DNA from: Bacteroidaceae bacterium
GTDB lineage: Bacteria; Bacteroidota; Bacteroidia; Bacteroidales; Bacteroidaceae
Length of the DNA stretch: 64,000 bases
Assembly (NCBI GenBank): GCA_017617335.1
Contig: JAFZWK010000067.1
Coordinates: forward strand, 19,236-83,235
Direction of reading: 5' to 3'
The translations under genes were made by a program, and so were the position numbers. Position 1 is the first letter of the stretch; each line of letters begins with the position of its first letter. Shown piece by piece: positions 8,263 through 17,452 of this stretch. The notes under the pieces are model-generated. The model worked only from the letters and a program-made list of their open reading frames with translations, was not told the origin of the DNA and searched no databases.

Positions 8263-9507
8263 TCAGATCTCTTCTTCCTCAGGTTCAATGGTTGCACCTG
8301 GTATGTAGCGCTTGAGGGCTCGCGCCACACCTGACTTCCAGTTGTTTATGTTGTCGCTATAAAGCTCAAGTGAGGCAACGAGGCGAATGACATTATCGAG
8401 TGGCATTCGATAGCGCAGAACGCCGCTGATGAGCTTAGCGTAGTTCCAATATTCAGGGTTGAACTTTTCGCTCAAGCCTTCCACGGTGGTCTTGTAGCCT
8501 CGCTTGTTCTGGAACTGGAAGTCATAACGTTTAGAGCCGTCTCGATTGACATGCTTGATAATCTTACCTTTGGTGACGCTCTTTGGAAGAGAGATTCCTT
8601 CCTCGTCATCCATCAAACCAGTAAAGATTTCGTAGGGGCGGTTCTCGAGAAGACCTACGAAGGCAACCCATTTCTCTTTGTTGTTCTGGAAGCGAACCAC
8701 GTCGCAATCCAACACTTCAGGTCGTCTCTCGCAAACTGTCATGGGAATTGCCTGAACCAAATCCTCGCTGCTGAGGAACCCTTGTGCATAAAGGGCTTGA
8801 AGAATACTTTGCGAAATGGCTTCGTTGTCGTGTCGCGTATAGCGGATGTCTGTGAAGATCTGGGCCAGAGTTTCCTTGTTGTTGATCTCCACGAAATGTT
8901 GGTTCTCAGGAAGCTTTTCCTTGGGACCATAAAAACGGTCAATGCTTTCAGGCGTGTAGGGCTGGTATTGTTCTTCATGAACAAAGGAGGCCAGAGGAAG
9001 GCGATCGACCAGAGGAGGTTTCTCATCAGGCCAGCCCACAGTAAGCGTAGCGATGGGGAAAACGAGTTGTGGCAACTTTAGGGCATCGATGATCATCTGG
9101 GACATGTAGATGGTGGTGCCCAGAAAACAGATACCTAATCCTGTCTCTTCGGCCAGATTACAGAACGTCTGGGTATAGAGGAGCGCGTCTGTGGCAGCAT
9201 TAATGAAACTGAGGAGATTGTCGTATCCTGGGGTTGCCTTACGCGCAAGGCACCAATCCGTGGTTCGACGGAAATCTGCGCAGATGGTGAGCACAACAGG
9301 AGCCTCTGTGACCATGGACTGATTGAAATGGGCAGGAGCCAGCAATGCCTTGGCTTCAGCATCGCGCGTCACGATGACGCTGTAGAGTTGCAGGTTTCCC
9401 ATCGTCTGAGTGCGCGAAGCTTTCTCCAATAACTGATTCAGCAGCTCATTAGGGATGGGCTGCTGGCTGTATTTCCTGATGGTTCGACGAGTCTGAATCT
9501 TCATCAT
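8263..9507 (-). CDS. Nitroreductase-family protein fused to a class II ribonucleotide reductase-like C-terminal domain
   Basis: 414 aa. Residues 1 to about 240 are a nitroreductase (FMN-dependent oxidoreductase) domain, starting RRTIRKYSQQPIP and ending in a DIRYTRHDNEAIS...YAQGFL region where ordinary Bacteroidetes nitroreductases stop. Residues about 258-400 (RRPEVLDCDVVRFQNN, RPYEIFTG, YDFQFQNKRGYKTT, FNPEYWNYAKLISGVLR, ARALKRYIPG) closely resemble the tail of adenosylcobalamin-dependent ribonucleotide reductases. The terminal CPxC cysteines of such reductases are absent; the protein ends in an acidic run. Its start overlaps the dnaA stop by 4 bp (ATGA), so it is translationally coupled to dnaA. 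The domain join is seen directly; the domain names come from recall, not a search. Its role is unknown. Confidence 0.8.
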   Translation of the reverse strand: MMKIQTRRTIRKYSQQPIPNELLNQLLEKASRTQTMGNLQLYSVIVTRDAEAKALLAPAHFNQSMVTEAPVVLTICADFRRTTDWCLARKATPGYDNLLSFINAATDALLYTQTFCNLAEETGLGICFLGTTIYMSQMIIDALKLPQLVFPIATLTVGWPDEKPPLVDRLPLASFVHEEQYQPYTPESIDRFYGPKEKLPENQHFVEINNKETLAQIFTDIRYTRHDNEAISQSILQALYAQGFLSSEDLVQAIPMTVCERRPEVLDCDVVRFQNNKEKWVAFVGLLENRPYEIFTGLMDDEEGISLPKSVTKGKIIKHVNRDGSKRYDFQFQNKRGYKTTVEGLSEKFNPEYWNYAKLISGVLRYRMPLDNVIRLVASLELYSDNINNWKSGVARALKRYIPGATIEPEEEEI

Positions 9508-10910
9508 TGCTTGATATTAAGTTTTGCCTCTATCTCTGCAAGAGTTGTCTGAAGCCTTTTGTTTGTTTTCAGCTTTTTCTCGATGGCTCGTATGCCATGA
9601 AGAACTGTTGCGTGGTTCCTGTTTCCAATGAGGGTGCCTATCTTGCTGTTGTTGTAGTTGGCATGCTTTTGGGCAAGGTACATGACGAGTTGTCTTGCCT
9701 CCACAATGTTGGCCTTGCGGCTGGAGCCATACACCTCGTCAGCAGTTACGTTGCAGCAGGAGCAGGCGTTCTCGATGATGGTGTCCATCGTGATAGGCTT
9801 GTGCTCGATGCGTGAGCTGTGTTTCAGTACGCGTTGGGCAAAGTTGAGATCCACCTCGCGATTGTATACTACAGAGAAGGCGAGCAGACTGTGGATCATG
9901 CCTTCCAGTTCACGCACGCTGTCTGTCACGTTGGCTGAGATGTAGTCAATCACGTCCTGTGGGATGCTGAGTCCGTCCTGCTCTATCTTGTTGCGAAGAA
10001 TATTCTTGCGCAAGTCTTCTTCTGGTCGTTCCAGTTCAGCCAGCAAACCCCACTTGAAACGTGTGAGCAGACGGTCTGCCATGCCTTGCAGGTTCACAGG
10101 AGGACGGTCGCAGGTGAGAATAATCTGTCGTCCGTTCTGGTGCAAATGGTTGAAGATGTGGAAGAATGTGTTCTGGGTACCTTCGAGCCCTGCAAACTCC
10201 TGAATGTCATCCATGATCAGAACGTCGATGCTCTGATAGAAATGCATGAAGTCATTAAAGGTGTTGCGACGGATGGAGTCGGTATACTGCACGTAGAAAA
10301 GGTGTGCACTCAGGTAGAGAATGCGCTTCTGGGGATACAGCTCGCGCATGCGTGTACCTATTGCATTTACTAAATGGGTTTTTCCCACGCCGCTGGGACC
10401 ATAGATGAAAAGGGGATTGAAGGTCTGCTGATCAGGATGCTCAGCGATGGCTTGCCCCACGCTTCGAGGAAGTTTATTGCTGTTGCCCTCGATGAAGTTG
10501 TCAAAGTTCTGCTTGGTGTTGAGGTAGGTCTTCCACTCTTCTGGAGCAGCGTATGCCTCACTCAGCTGTGGGCTCTTGTTCGCTCCAACGGGTTTGATGG
10601 TCTGCTCCGTAATCTCGTTCTCCTCGCTTTGCTGCTTGACAGCATTCTTCTTTACGACCTCTACCTCATAGAATAGTTTTACTCCTTCGCCATACACGCG
10701 ATAGATGGCACGATGCATCAGCACGCGGAAATGTTCCTCAAGGTATTCATAGTAGAATTGACTGGGAATGTATATCACCAAAGATTTGGTCTGAGCATCG
10801 AATGACTTGAACTTGATCGGAGCGAACCAAGTCGAGTATTGCTGCTCATTAATGTTGTTTTGGATAATAGCCAAACAACGTGCCCAAAGTATCTTTGGTG
10901 AATCAGACAT
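9504..10910 (-). CDS. dnaA: Chromosomal replication initiator protein DnaA
   Basis: 468 aa, full length. Domain I (ILWARCLAIIQNNINEQQYSTW) is followed by a linker, then the AAA+ domain with Walker A GPSGVGKTH (about residue 170), Walker B LIMDDIQ and a sensor region. The C-terminal domain IV helix-turn-helix has the DnaA signature around NHATVLHG. It initiates replication by binding DnaA boxes and opening oriC. The nitroreductase fusion gene overlaps its stop codon. No cluster of canonical DnaA boxes was found in the 450 bp upstream, so the origin may lie elsewhere, which is common in Bacteroidetes. Confidence 0.97.
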   Translation of the reverse strand: MSDSPKILWARCLAIIQNNINEQQYSTWFAPIKFKSFDAQTKSLVIYIPSQFYYEYLEEHFRVLMHRAIYRVYGEGVKLFYEVEVVKKNAVKQQSEENEITEQTIKPVGANKSPQLSEAYAAPEEWKTYLNTKQNFDNFIEGNSNKLPRSVGQAIAEHPDQQTFNPLFIYGPSGVGKTHLVNAIGTRMRELYPQKRILYLSAHLFYVQYTDSIRRNTFNDFMHFYQSIDVLIMDDIQEFAGLEGTQNTFFHIFNHLHQNGRQIILTCDRPPVNLQGMADRLLTRFKWGLLAELERPEEDLRKNILRNKIEQDGLSIPQDVIDYISANVTDSVRELEGMIHSLLAFSVVYNREVDLNFAQRVLKHSSRIEHKPITMDTIIENACSCCNVTADEVYGSSRKANIVEARQLVMYLAQKHANYNNSKIGTLIGNRNHATVLHGIRAIEKKLKTNKRLQTTLAEIEAKLNIKQ

Positions 10911-11363
10911 TATTCCTTATAAAAGTTGTTTAAGTATTGTGTTTTGTTGTCACATTCCCAATCACGGTATACCCGTTTTGGCTCTGCAAAGTTCGGAATA
11001 TTTTGTGAAATGACAAAATCCGTTTTTATCTTTATATTTTGGTCAAATGGCGTACAAAGTGTTGTTTTTCAAGGCTCCATGAGCAATAGCGCAAAATTTT
11101 TATTTTGAGGGTATTTGCAAATTTCTAACTTCCTGACACACATTCTCTTATGCTTCTTATGCAGAAAAAGTGAGTTCGGAATAATGCCTCCTTGTAACTT
11201 GCCAATAATTACCTATTTATAATCGACTAAAAAATTATTTTGACTTAAAAAGATTATTTATATTAAATTTAAATAACGCAAATTTTTTCTCTTTACACAC
11301 AAGGTGGGGTTTTGTGCAAATATAGGGTCGAGGATCTCTCCTTTTGGGGAGTGAGACGACGCT
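10911..11363. other. Gene-free AT-rich region upstream of dnaA
   Basis: About 450 bp between dnaA and the MCE gene, with no supported ORF. A candidate minus-strand -7 element (TATATTTG, 11317-11324) could drive dnaA with a long leader. A GAACTTTG sequence nearer the gene (about 10988-10995) is a weaker alternative. No canonical TTATCCACA DnaA box was recognised. Confidence 0.4.
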
Positions 11364-12242
11364 TTATTTCTCTTTCCTGTTGAAGACAGAAAAATGGACG
11401 TAACGCTTGGGGTGCGACTTCAGATCGTTTACCAGGCTGTCGGCACTCTGGACGGTATGGTTCAGGTTATTGTAGAGACCAGGATCCTTCATCAGCATAC
11501 CCAGGGAACCTTCAGGGTTCTGTATCTGGTTCATCATGTGATGAATGCTTGCCAACGTGGTGTTCACGCTATCCATCGTGGCTTGCAGGTTGATCTGGTT
11601 CAGCTTATCCGTCATAGTGATTGCGTTTTGGCCCACTTGGGTGAAAGTGGACGTCATCTGGGGCACATCCTTTGCAAGCAGGCGGTTCAACTCTTTGGTA
11701 CTCCTGTTGAGATTCTCCGTCAGCAGTTCCGCATTCTTGAGGATGATGACCAGATTCGTGTCAGAGGCCAGACGGTTAAGTGAGGCAATAAGGGTATCAA
11801 CACGTGATACGACCAGTTCCACCTGGGGCATCATCTGCTCCGCTTTCCCCATCAGGCCGCTTGCATCACTTCCCATGATGGTGTCGCCTGGCTGGAAAGC
11901 TTCCGTCAGATTGGTCGCCAGCAGCATGTTGAGCGTGCAGCCGCCCAGCATTCCCTCGTCCAGCTTGGCGCTGCTTCCCTTTGGAATACGCAACTGGGGG
12001 TCTACCTGGATCGAGACGATAACCTCCTGAGGCTTCTCGTAAGTGATGTCGCTCACGATGCCCACGTTATAACCATCAGCATAGACGGTGGCACTCTTGC
12101 TTAACCCTTTGGCGTTGCTGAACTTAATATAATAGGTATCTTGTGCGCTGAACAGGCTGATGCCCTTGAGGAATTTGATTCCGAAGAACAGAATCACCAA
12201 GGCAATAACTCCAGTCAGTCCTATCTTTACTTCTTTTCTCAT
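11364..12242 (-). CDS. MCE-family (MlaD-like) lipid-transport protein
   Basis: 292 aa. One N-terminal transmembrane anchor (IGLTGVIALVILFFGIKFL) is followed by a single MCE domain (about residues 35-115, including YADGYNVGIV and GCTLNMLL). A long helical C-terminal part with polar heptads follows, which in MlaD-like proteins forms the periplasmic oligomer. MCE proteins shuttle lipids between the inner and outer membrane as substrate-binding parts of ABC systems. No MlaE/MlaF genes lie next to it here. The amidase gene ends 33 bp upstream, so the two are probably one transcript linking cell-wall and envelope maintenance. Confidence 0.85.
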   Translation of the reverse strand: MRKEVKIGLTGVIALVILFFGIKFLKGISLFSAQDTYYIKFSNAKGLSKSATVYADGYNVGIVSDITYEKPQEVIVSIQVDPQLRIPKGSSAKLDEGMLGGCTLNMLLATNLTEAFQPGDTIMGSDASGLMGKAEQMMPQVELVVSRVDTLIASLNRLASDTNLVIILKNAELLTENLNRSTKELNRLLAKDVPQMTSTFTQVGQNAITMTDKLNQINLQATMDSVNTTLASIHHMMNQIQNPEGSLGMLMKDPGLYNNLNHTVQSADSLVNDLKSHPKRYVHFSVFNRKEK

Positions 12243-12275
12243 ATTGTTCTACCCTTCAGGTGTGTGGTTATGTTC

Positions 12276-13013
12276 CTATTTCTTATATGCCTTGAAGGCA
12301 TTGTAGATGCTTTTTGCCATAGCACTTTGGCCGGCAGCGCTCATCAGGTAAGCCTCCTCGCTGACGTTGTTGATGTAACCCAGCTCGATGAGGGCGCTGG
12401 GCATGCTGGTGGCTCGAAGCACCAGGAATCCAGCCTGATAGACACCCTTGTTGACTCGTCCCGCTGTGCTCTTGAACTGTTGCTGCACCAGCTTGGCGAA
12501 GTTGACGCTTTGCTCCATGTTCTTGTCCTGCATCAGTTCAAAAATGATATAGCTCTCGCTGCTCTTGGGGTCGAATCCCTCGTATTTTTGCTCGTAGTTG
12601 CTCTCCAGAGTGATTACCGAGTTCTCGCGCTTGGCGACCTCCAGATTGTCGGCTGCCCTATGCATACCCAGCGTGTAGGTTTCAGTCCCCTGAGGGCCGC
12701 TCTTGGCTGCAGTACTGTTCACGTGGATGCTGACAAAGAGATCAGCCTTGTTTCGATTTGCAATGTTAGCTCGTTCGTCAAGCTCCACGAACACGTCAGT
12801 CTTGCGGGTATAGATGACTTTCACGTCAGGGCAGTTCTGCTCCACCAGCTTGCCGAAAGCAAGCGCTACGGCCAGATTGATGTTCTTCTCCTTACTTTTC
12901 CGCCCAATGGCTCCAGGGTCCTTGCCACCGTGTCCAGCATCGATGACGAGGGTGTATGCTTGTGCTGAGAGGCTCATGATGAGTGTCAGCGCGATCAAAA
13001 CGATTTTTTTCAC
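12276..13013 (-). CDS. N-acetylmuramoyl-L-alanine amidase (AmiC/CwlD type)
   Basis: 245 aa with a cleavable signal peptide ending ...SLSAQA, then an Amidase_3 domain. The zinc ligands are visible: His in VIDAGHGGKDPGA, Glu in the early NLAVALAFGK region, His in SIHVNS, and the catalytic Glu in SALIELGYINN. It hydrolyses the amide bond between MurNAc and the stem peptide in the periplasm. There is no SH3 or LysM domain, so it is a minimal amidase. It is the first gene of the two-gene unit with the MCE protein. A -7 element TAAATTTG lies at 13031-13038, 18 bp upstream of the start. Confidence 0.93.
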   Translation of the reverse strand: MKKIVLIALTLIMSLSAQAYTLVIDAGHGGKDPGAIGRKSKEKNINLAVALAFGKLVEQNCPDVKVIYTRKTDVFVELDERANIANRNKADLFVSIHVNSTAAKSGPQGTETYTLGMHRAADNLEVAKRENSVITLESNYEQKYEGFDPKSSESYIIFELMQDKNMEQSVNFAKLVQQQFKSTAGRVNKGVYQAGFLVLRATSMPSALIELGYINNVSEEAYLMSAAGQSAMAKSIYNAFKAYKK

Positions 13014-13141
13014 AAGTCAGAAATTTTCTGCAAATTTAATCAAAAATCAGGAAAGATACAAGAACTTTGCTCTCATTTCATTTTATAATGTATGATTGAA
13101 GGGGTAGTTTTAACAGTAAGGAAACGAAATAGCAGAAAACA

Positions 13142-13217
13142 CAACACGTTGACTTCACGATTTCAACACGTTGTCTTTGCGATTTCAACGTGTTGTCTTT
13201 GCCGTTTCAACACGTTG
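13142..13217. repeat. 22-bp-period array of CAACACGTTG/CAACGTGTTG (4 units)
   Basis: Cores begin at 13142, 13164, 13186 and 13208, exactly 22 bp apart. Three read CAACACGTTG and the third is its complement CAACGTGTTG. The array lies between the amidase promoter and the stop of the next TonB receptor gene. Confidence 0.9.
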
Positions 13218-13224
13218 CCTTCTC

Positions 13225-15321
13225 TCACCATTCCATATTCCATCTTGCACCAGCCATGAGCCAGATACCTGGCTGGCGAATGTTTCCTAGGTCGAAATAA
13301 TGATGGTTGGTGAGGTTGGTCGCTTGAACGAAAACTTGGTAACGCGAATCTGTCCATTGGATCTTTAGATCCAAGGTGGCATAGGGGTTGTAGCTTACCA
13401 GTCTTCCCGTATCAGTTCCTCGCAGATAACCAGTCTTTTCGTCTATATAGTTGTCTCCGTAGAGGATGTAATTGCCCATACGATCCTGCCAGCGAAGGCT
13501 CCAGGTGGCAGATAGTTTGTTCCAGATGCGATGATTCAGCATGGCCACCAGTTTATGGCGAAGGTACTCCATCGCATAGTTGCTGCGATAGATCTCTGTA
13601 TCATCGCGACGAGTCTGGTGCATGTAGGTGTAACCCATATCGAGGCTCTGAATCCAGATGTCTCGGCCAGCCAGTTGGCTGAACTCCAGCTTCATGTGGG
13701 CTTGAATCCCCATATTGTTGAGGTTGAAGTTGGCGCTGTGATAGCTGTCTTCGGCTGTATACATCACCCAGTCTATCATACGTTTTCCGCAATGGTAGAA
13801 TCCACGCAAGGTTCCTGTCAGTCCCATGCGATTATACTGTACGCCCAGTTGGGTGGAGCGGTTCTCTTCAGGTCGGAGTCCAGCGTTTCCATTGAGGGTG
13901 GGACTCTTGTAATAGAGGTCTGTGAAGGAGGGCAGGCGGAAACCCTTGTTGTACGACGCGTAGACTTTCCAGCCGGATGCTGGGCGGTATGTGATGTCTA
14001 TACCTGGGTAGAAGCGGTATTTGTGGTCTACGCTGGTGTTCATATTGGCCAGCACGCCTGCGCTAAAGGTCCATCTGTCGAGGATAATGTTGTGCTCCAG
14101 GTTGTAGCTCACGTTGGTGCGATTGTCTCGACGAGTGTAAAAGATGTTGTCCTCTCCTCGAACGGCAACATGCTGGTTTTCAGGGAGATCCTTTCCAAGG
14201 CTGGTGCTGAGAATGCCTTCCTGTCGAAGCTCGGCTCCAACAGCTGTACGTCCGCCCCACCAGTTGAAGAAACCACCCATGCGACCTCCGTAGACGTCAG
14301 TTTGGTGGAAATTCTCGCCAAAGGTTTGCTTGTGAACCAATTCAAAGTTATCGTAGGTGCGATTCCAGTAGACGAGAGGAGTGAGGTGGAATCTGCCTTT
14401 CGTCTCAGCTCCCACACTAATCAGGTATCGTTCGTTTCGCTCGTATTGGTCAGGATACGATGCGCTGTAGAACGTGTTGGCTCCATACGCCTTTTTGCTG
14501 AATCCGAATTGCCAGTCGAGATTGAAGTCCTGATGCTGGAGGTCACCCTGATAGTAGATTTGTCCCTTATGCCATTCGCTGTTGCTGGTTCCTCCGTCGC
14601 TGCGTCCCCCTCCACCGCTGAAGCGATTGGACACGTCTCTTGAGGTCAGGCAGAGTCTCGCGTCGGCCTCCATAGTTCCAAAGCTGCCTCCCTGTGCCCT
14701 CACGCTTAGATTGCTTTCCTTGTCGTGTCGAGTTACGATGTTGATAGCGCCTCCGAAAGCATTCCCTCCGTATATGCGGCTGGCTGCTCCCTCAAGAACC
14801 TCGATGCGCTCTATGTCGTCGATGTTGACTGGAAAATCTGCTGCTAAGTGTCCTGTGTGGGGATTGCTGATGTTGGTACCGTTGAGCAGTAGGGTGATTT
14901 GGTCAAAAGTGCCCCCATCTATACTGATGTCCGTTTGGATTCCATAGCCACCTCGTTGTCGGACATCCACGCCAGTGGCCAGTTTCAACAGGTCGTTTAC
15001 ACTCTGCACCCCCGCCTTTTCGATGTCTTGACGAGTCAGTACAGTAACGATGCGTGCTGACTGCAATTGAGTCAACGGGGCAAGAGTGCCGCTTATGGTC
15101 ACTTCCTCGATCGTCTGCTCGCTGTCGTCTTCCGCATCTTCAGCGAAATGGATGGACTTCTTGGCGAGTGAAGCCTGGGCTTGTGCTGCAACTCCCAAGG
15201 TGGCGACACTCAATACGCCGATTCTAATCTGACAACGCAGACTTGCAAATGCGCTGTATCCCTTGTTGGTGAATTGCTTCCAAGTGATGACGCGAGCCCT
15301 TACTGTCTGTCTTTTTAACAT
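13225..15321 (-). CDS. TonB-dependent receptor with plug domain
   Basis: 698 aa. The N-terminus has a long basic lead (RARVITWKQFTNKGYSAFAS) before the hydrophobic signal core, an arrangement I associate with Prevotella/Bacteroides receptors. A plug domain follows, with a TIEEVTISG TonB-box-like stretch, the QSVNDLLKLATGVDVRQRGG motif and a RIEVLEGAASRIYGGNAFGGAINIVT motif, then a beta-barrel. It ends RWNMEW, an aromatic residue as barrels usually have. It is BtuB-like in size and plug sequence, but no cobalamin riboswitch lies upstream, so the ligand is unknown. It is transcribed divergently from the GH97 gene. Confidence 0.9.
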   Translation of the reverse strand: MLKRQTVRARVITWKQFTNKGYSAFASLRCQIRIGVLSVATLGVAAQAQASLAKKSIHFAEDAEDDSEQTIEEVTISGTLAPLTQLQSARIVTVLTRQDIEKAGVQSVNDLLKLATGVDVRQRGGYGIQTDISIDGGTFDQITLLLNGTNISNPHTGHLAADFPVNIDDIERIEVLEGAASRIYGGNAFGGAINIVTRHDKESNLSVRAQGGSFGTMEADARLCLTSRDVSNRFSGGGGRSDGGTSNSEWHKGQIYYQGDLQHQDFNLDWQFGFSKKAYGANTFYSASYPDQYERNERYLISVGAETKGRFHLTPLVYWNRTYDNFELVHKQTFGENFHQTDVYGGRMGGFFNWWGGRTAVGAELRQEGILSTSLGKDLPENQHVAVRGEDNIFYTRRDNRTNVSYNLEHNIILDRWTFSAGVLANMNTSVDHKYRFYPGIDITYRPASGWKVYASYNKGFRLPSFTDLYYKSPTLNGNAGLRPEENRSTQLGVQYNRMGLTGTLRGFYHCGKRMIDWVMYTAEDSYHSANFNLNNMGIQAHMKLEFSQLAGRDIWIQSLDMGYTYMHQTRRDDTEIYRSNYAMEYLRHKLVAMLNHRIWNKLSATWSLRWQDRMGNYILYGDNYIDEKTGYLRGTDTGRLVSYNPYATLDLKIQWTDSRYQVFVQATNLTNHHYFDLGNIRQPGIWLMAGARWNMEW

Positions 15322-15373
15322 GTAATTACTAATTTACTTGAATGTAAATCCCACATTTTTCTTTTTTCAGGTG

Positions 15374-15411
15374 CAAAGATATGGAATTTTCAGGGGAAAA
15401 TCGTATCTTTG
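15374..15411. promoter_or_regulatory. Divergent -7 elements for TonB receptor and GH97 gene
   Basis: TATCTTTG occurs on the minus strand (15374-15381, reading into the receptor) and on the plus strand (15404-15411, reading into the GH97 gene starting at 15435). The two start regions nearly touch, so expression of the two genes could be linked. Confidence 0.6.
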
Positions 15412-15434
15412 CCTTATAACAGTTGTAAAATGAC

Positions 15435-17411
15435 ATGAAAAAAAGATTCTCTTTGCTGCTTTCTCTTTTGACAGCAGCCATCGCATCCGATGCAGACGTG
15501 ACCCGTATCCTGAGTCCTGATGGGATGACATACGTGGATGTGGAACTGACAGGTGGTCACCTTACCTATAGTGCAGGATATCGTCAGGCGACGAAGTCTG
15601 GAACCGCAGATGTTTGCCTTCTGGAAGCTTCTCCCTTGGGATTCGTCTCAAACGTGGGCGATTTCTCACAGAATCTTACCTTGAAGGAAATCTCTGATGC
15701 GAAGCAAGAAGTCTACGAGTATGACCTCCGTCAAAGTAAGCAGAGCCACATAAAAACAAGTTACACTCATCAGGATTTCTCCTTGCAGAATGCCGACAAA
15801 CGCAATTTTACGGTTGATTTTCGTGTTGGTAATGGCAATATCGCTTTTCGCTATGAGATTCCTGTCTCGAATGGTAATCCCAAGTGTATCGTCGTGGATC
15901 GCGAGACAACAGGTTTCGATTTCCCTGCAGGCACCACCGCCTTCGTCTGTCCACAGGCTAAGCCGATGACAGGATGGGAACGCACCAAGCCCTCTTACGA
16001 AGAGGAGTATGTATTGGACCAGCCAATTGGCACCCGTTCGCTGCACGGTCAAGGATATACGTTTCCTTGCCTTTTCCACGAAGGCGAGCGAGGTTGGGTT
16101 TTGATCAGCGAGACTGGTGTGGATGGTCTCTATTGCGGCAGCCATCTGAGCGATGGAACGGCAGATGGACTCTATACGATAGCTTTCCCTATGGCAGGCG
16201 AGAACAACGGATTCGGCAGTACAGGCGCACAATTTGGCTTGCCAGGAAAGACGCCCTGGCGCACAATTACCTTGGGCGAGACCTTAAAGCCAATTGTGGA
16301 GACAACGGTAGCCTGGGATGTGGTAGATGAATTGTACGAACCCAGTATCAGTTACAAGGGTGGTCGCTCCACGTGGAGTTGGATCATCTGGCAGGATGGC
16401 AGCATCAATTATGATGATCAGGTAACCTTCATCAACCTGTCTGCTCAATTGGGTTGGGAATATTGTCTGATTGATGGAGGATGGCTTACCAACATAGGTC
16501 GCGAGCGAATGGAAAAGCTTTTTGACTACGCCAAAAGCAAGGGGGTGGCTCCCTGGGTATGGTACAACAGCAATGGTGGCTGGAATGATGCTCCGCAATG
16601 TGCAAAGCAGTACATGTATAGTCCCATCGTACGCAAGACGGAGATGAAATGGCTACGTGATCATGGAGTAAAGGGTATCAAGGTAGACTTCTTCGCTGGC
16701 GACAAACAGGAAACCATCAAACTCTACGAGCAGATTCTCTCTGATGCAAATGATTATGGTATCCAATGCATCTTCCATGGGTGCACTTTACCTCGCGGAT
16801 GGGAACGAATGTATCCAAACTATTGCAGTTCTGAGGCTGTATTGGCCAGCGAGAATCTCTATTTCAGCCAGCACTCAAATGATTTTGAGGGACAGAATGC
16901 GTGTCTCCATCCATTCATCCGCAACACGGTGGGCAGCATGGAATTCGGAGGAACCGTTTTGCAACGCCGTTTGCATCGTGAACCTGACAAGGGAAACACT
17001 CGTATCGTGGGTGATGTTTTCGAGCTGGGGACTGCTATCGCTTTTCAGAGTAGCGTGCAGAATTTTGCGCTTACACCTCGTAACCTGACAGAGAATCCTG
17101 ATTGGGAGATTAACTTCATGCGTCAGGTTCCTACCACGTGGGACGAGACCCGCTTCCTGGATGGGTATCCTGGCAAATACATTGCCTTGGCGCGAAGAAG
17201 TGGTGTACGTTGGTATGTGACGGTTCTCAATGGTCAGAAGAACACGGAATTGAAGACCACACTTGACCTCTCCTTCCTGGCAGGTCAGACTGTCACCCTT
17301 CTCTCGGACGGTAAGGACGGCAAATCTCCCACCACTCAACCTGTCAAGATTGACAAGAAAGGCCAATTGAAGGTGAATTTGGCTGCTGAGAGTGGATTGG
17401 TTGTATTTTAG
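15435..17411 (+). CDS. Glycoside hydrolase family 97 enzyme, probably retaining alpha-galactosidase type
   Basis: 658 aa with a signal peptide (MKKRFSLLLSLLTAAIA). The three expected GH97 parts are present: an N-terminal beta-sandwich, a central catalytic barrel with YCLIDGGW and GVKGIKVDFFAGD, and a C-terminal beta domain. Inverting members such as SusB use glutamates as the base. Retaining members such as BtGH97b have an aspartate nucleophile in the strand that here reads KVDFF, so a retaining alpha-galactosidase-like activity is predicted. It acts in the periplasm on oligosaccharides. It stands alone, without SusCD neighbours. It converges with asnA, leaving about 40 bp between stops. Confidence 0.9.
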   Translation: MKKRFSLLLSLLTAAIASDADVTRILSPDGMTYVDVELTGGHLTYSAGYRQATKSGTADVCLLEASPLGFVSNVGDFSQNLTLKEISDAKQEVYEYDLRQSKQSHIKTSYTHQDFSLQNADKRNFTVDFRVGNGNIAFRYEIPVSNGNPKCIVVDRETTGFDFPAGTTAFVCPQAKPMTGWERTKPSYEEEYVLDQPIGTRSLHGQGYTFPCLFHEGERGWVLISETGVDGLYCGSHLSDGTADGLYTIAFPMAGENNGFGSTGAQFGLPGKTPWRTITLGETLKPIVETTVAWDVVDELYEPSISYKGGRSTWSWIIWQDGSINYDDQVTFINLSAQLGWEYCLIDGGWLTNIGRERMEKLFDYAKSKGVAPWVWYNSNGGWNDAPQCAKQYMYSPIVRKTEMKWLRDHGVKGIKVDFFAGDKQETIKLYEQILSDANDYGIQCIFHGCTLPRGWERMYPNYCSSEAVLASENLYFSQHSNDFEGQNACLHPFIRNTVGSMEFGGTVLQRRLHREPDKGNTRIVGDVFELGTAIAFQSSVQNFALTPRNLTENPDWEINFMRQVPTTWDETRFLDGYPGKYIALARRSGVRWYVTVLNGQKNTELKTTLDLSFLAGQTVTLLSDGKDGKSPTTQPVKIDKKGQLKVNLAAESGLVVF

Positions 17412-17452
17412 AGGTTCCTCTTACTTATCTGAAACCTTTTGAAGAGTTGGGA

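Noticed and set aside
10911-11363. Replication origin next to dnaA
   Set aside because: AT-rich, but no cluster of canonical DnaA boxes could be found by eye.
13531-14643. 370-codon open frame on the plus strand
   Set aside because: Antisense shadow of the second TonB receptor gene, no recognisable domain.
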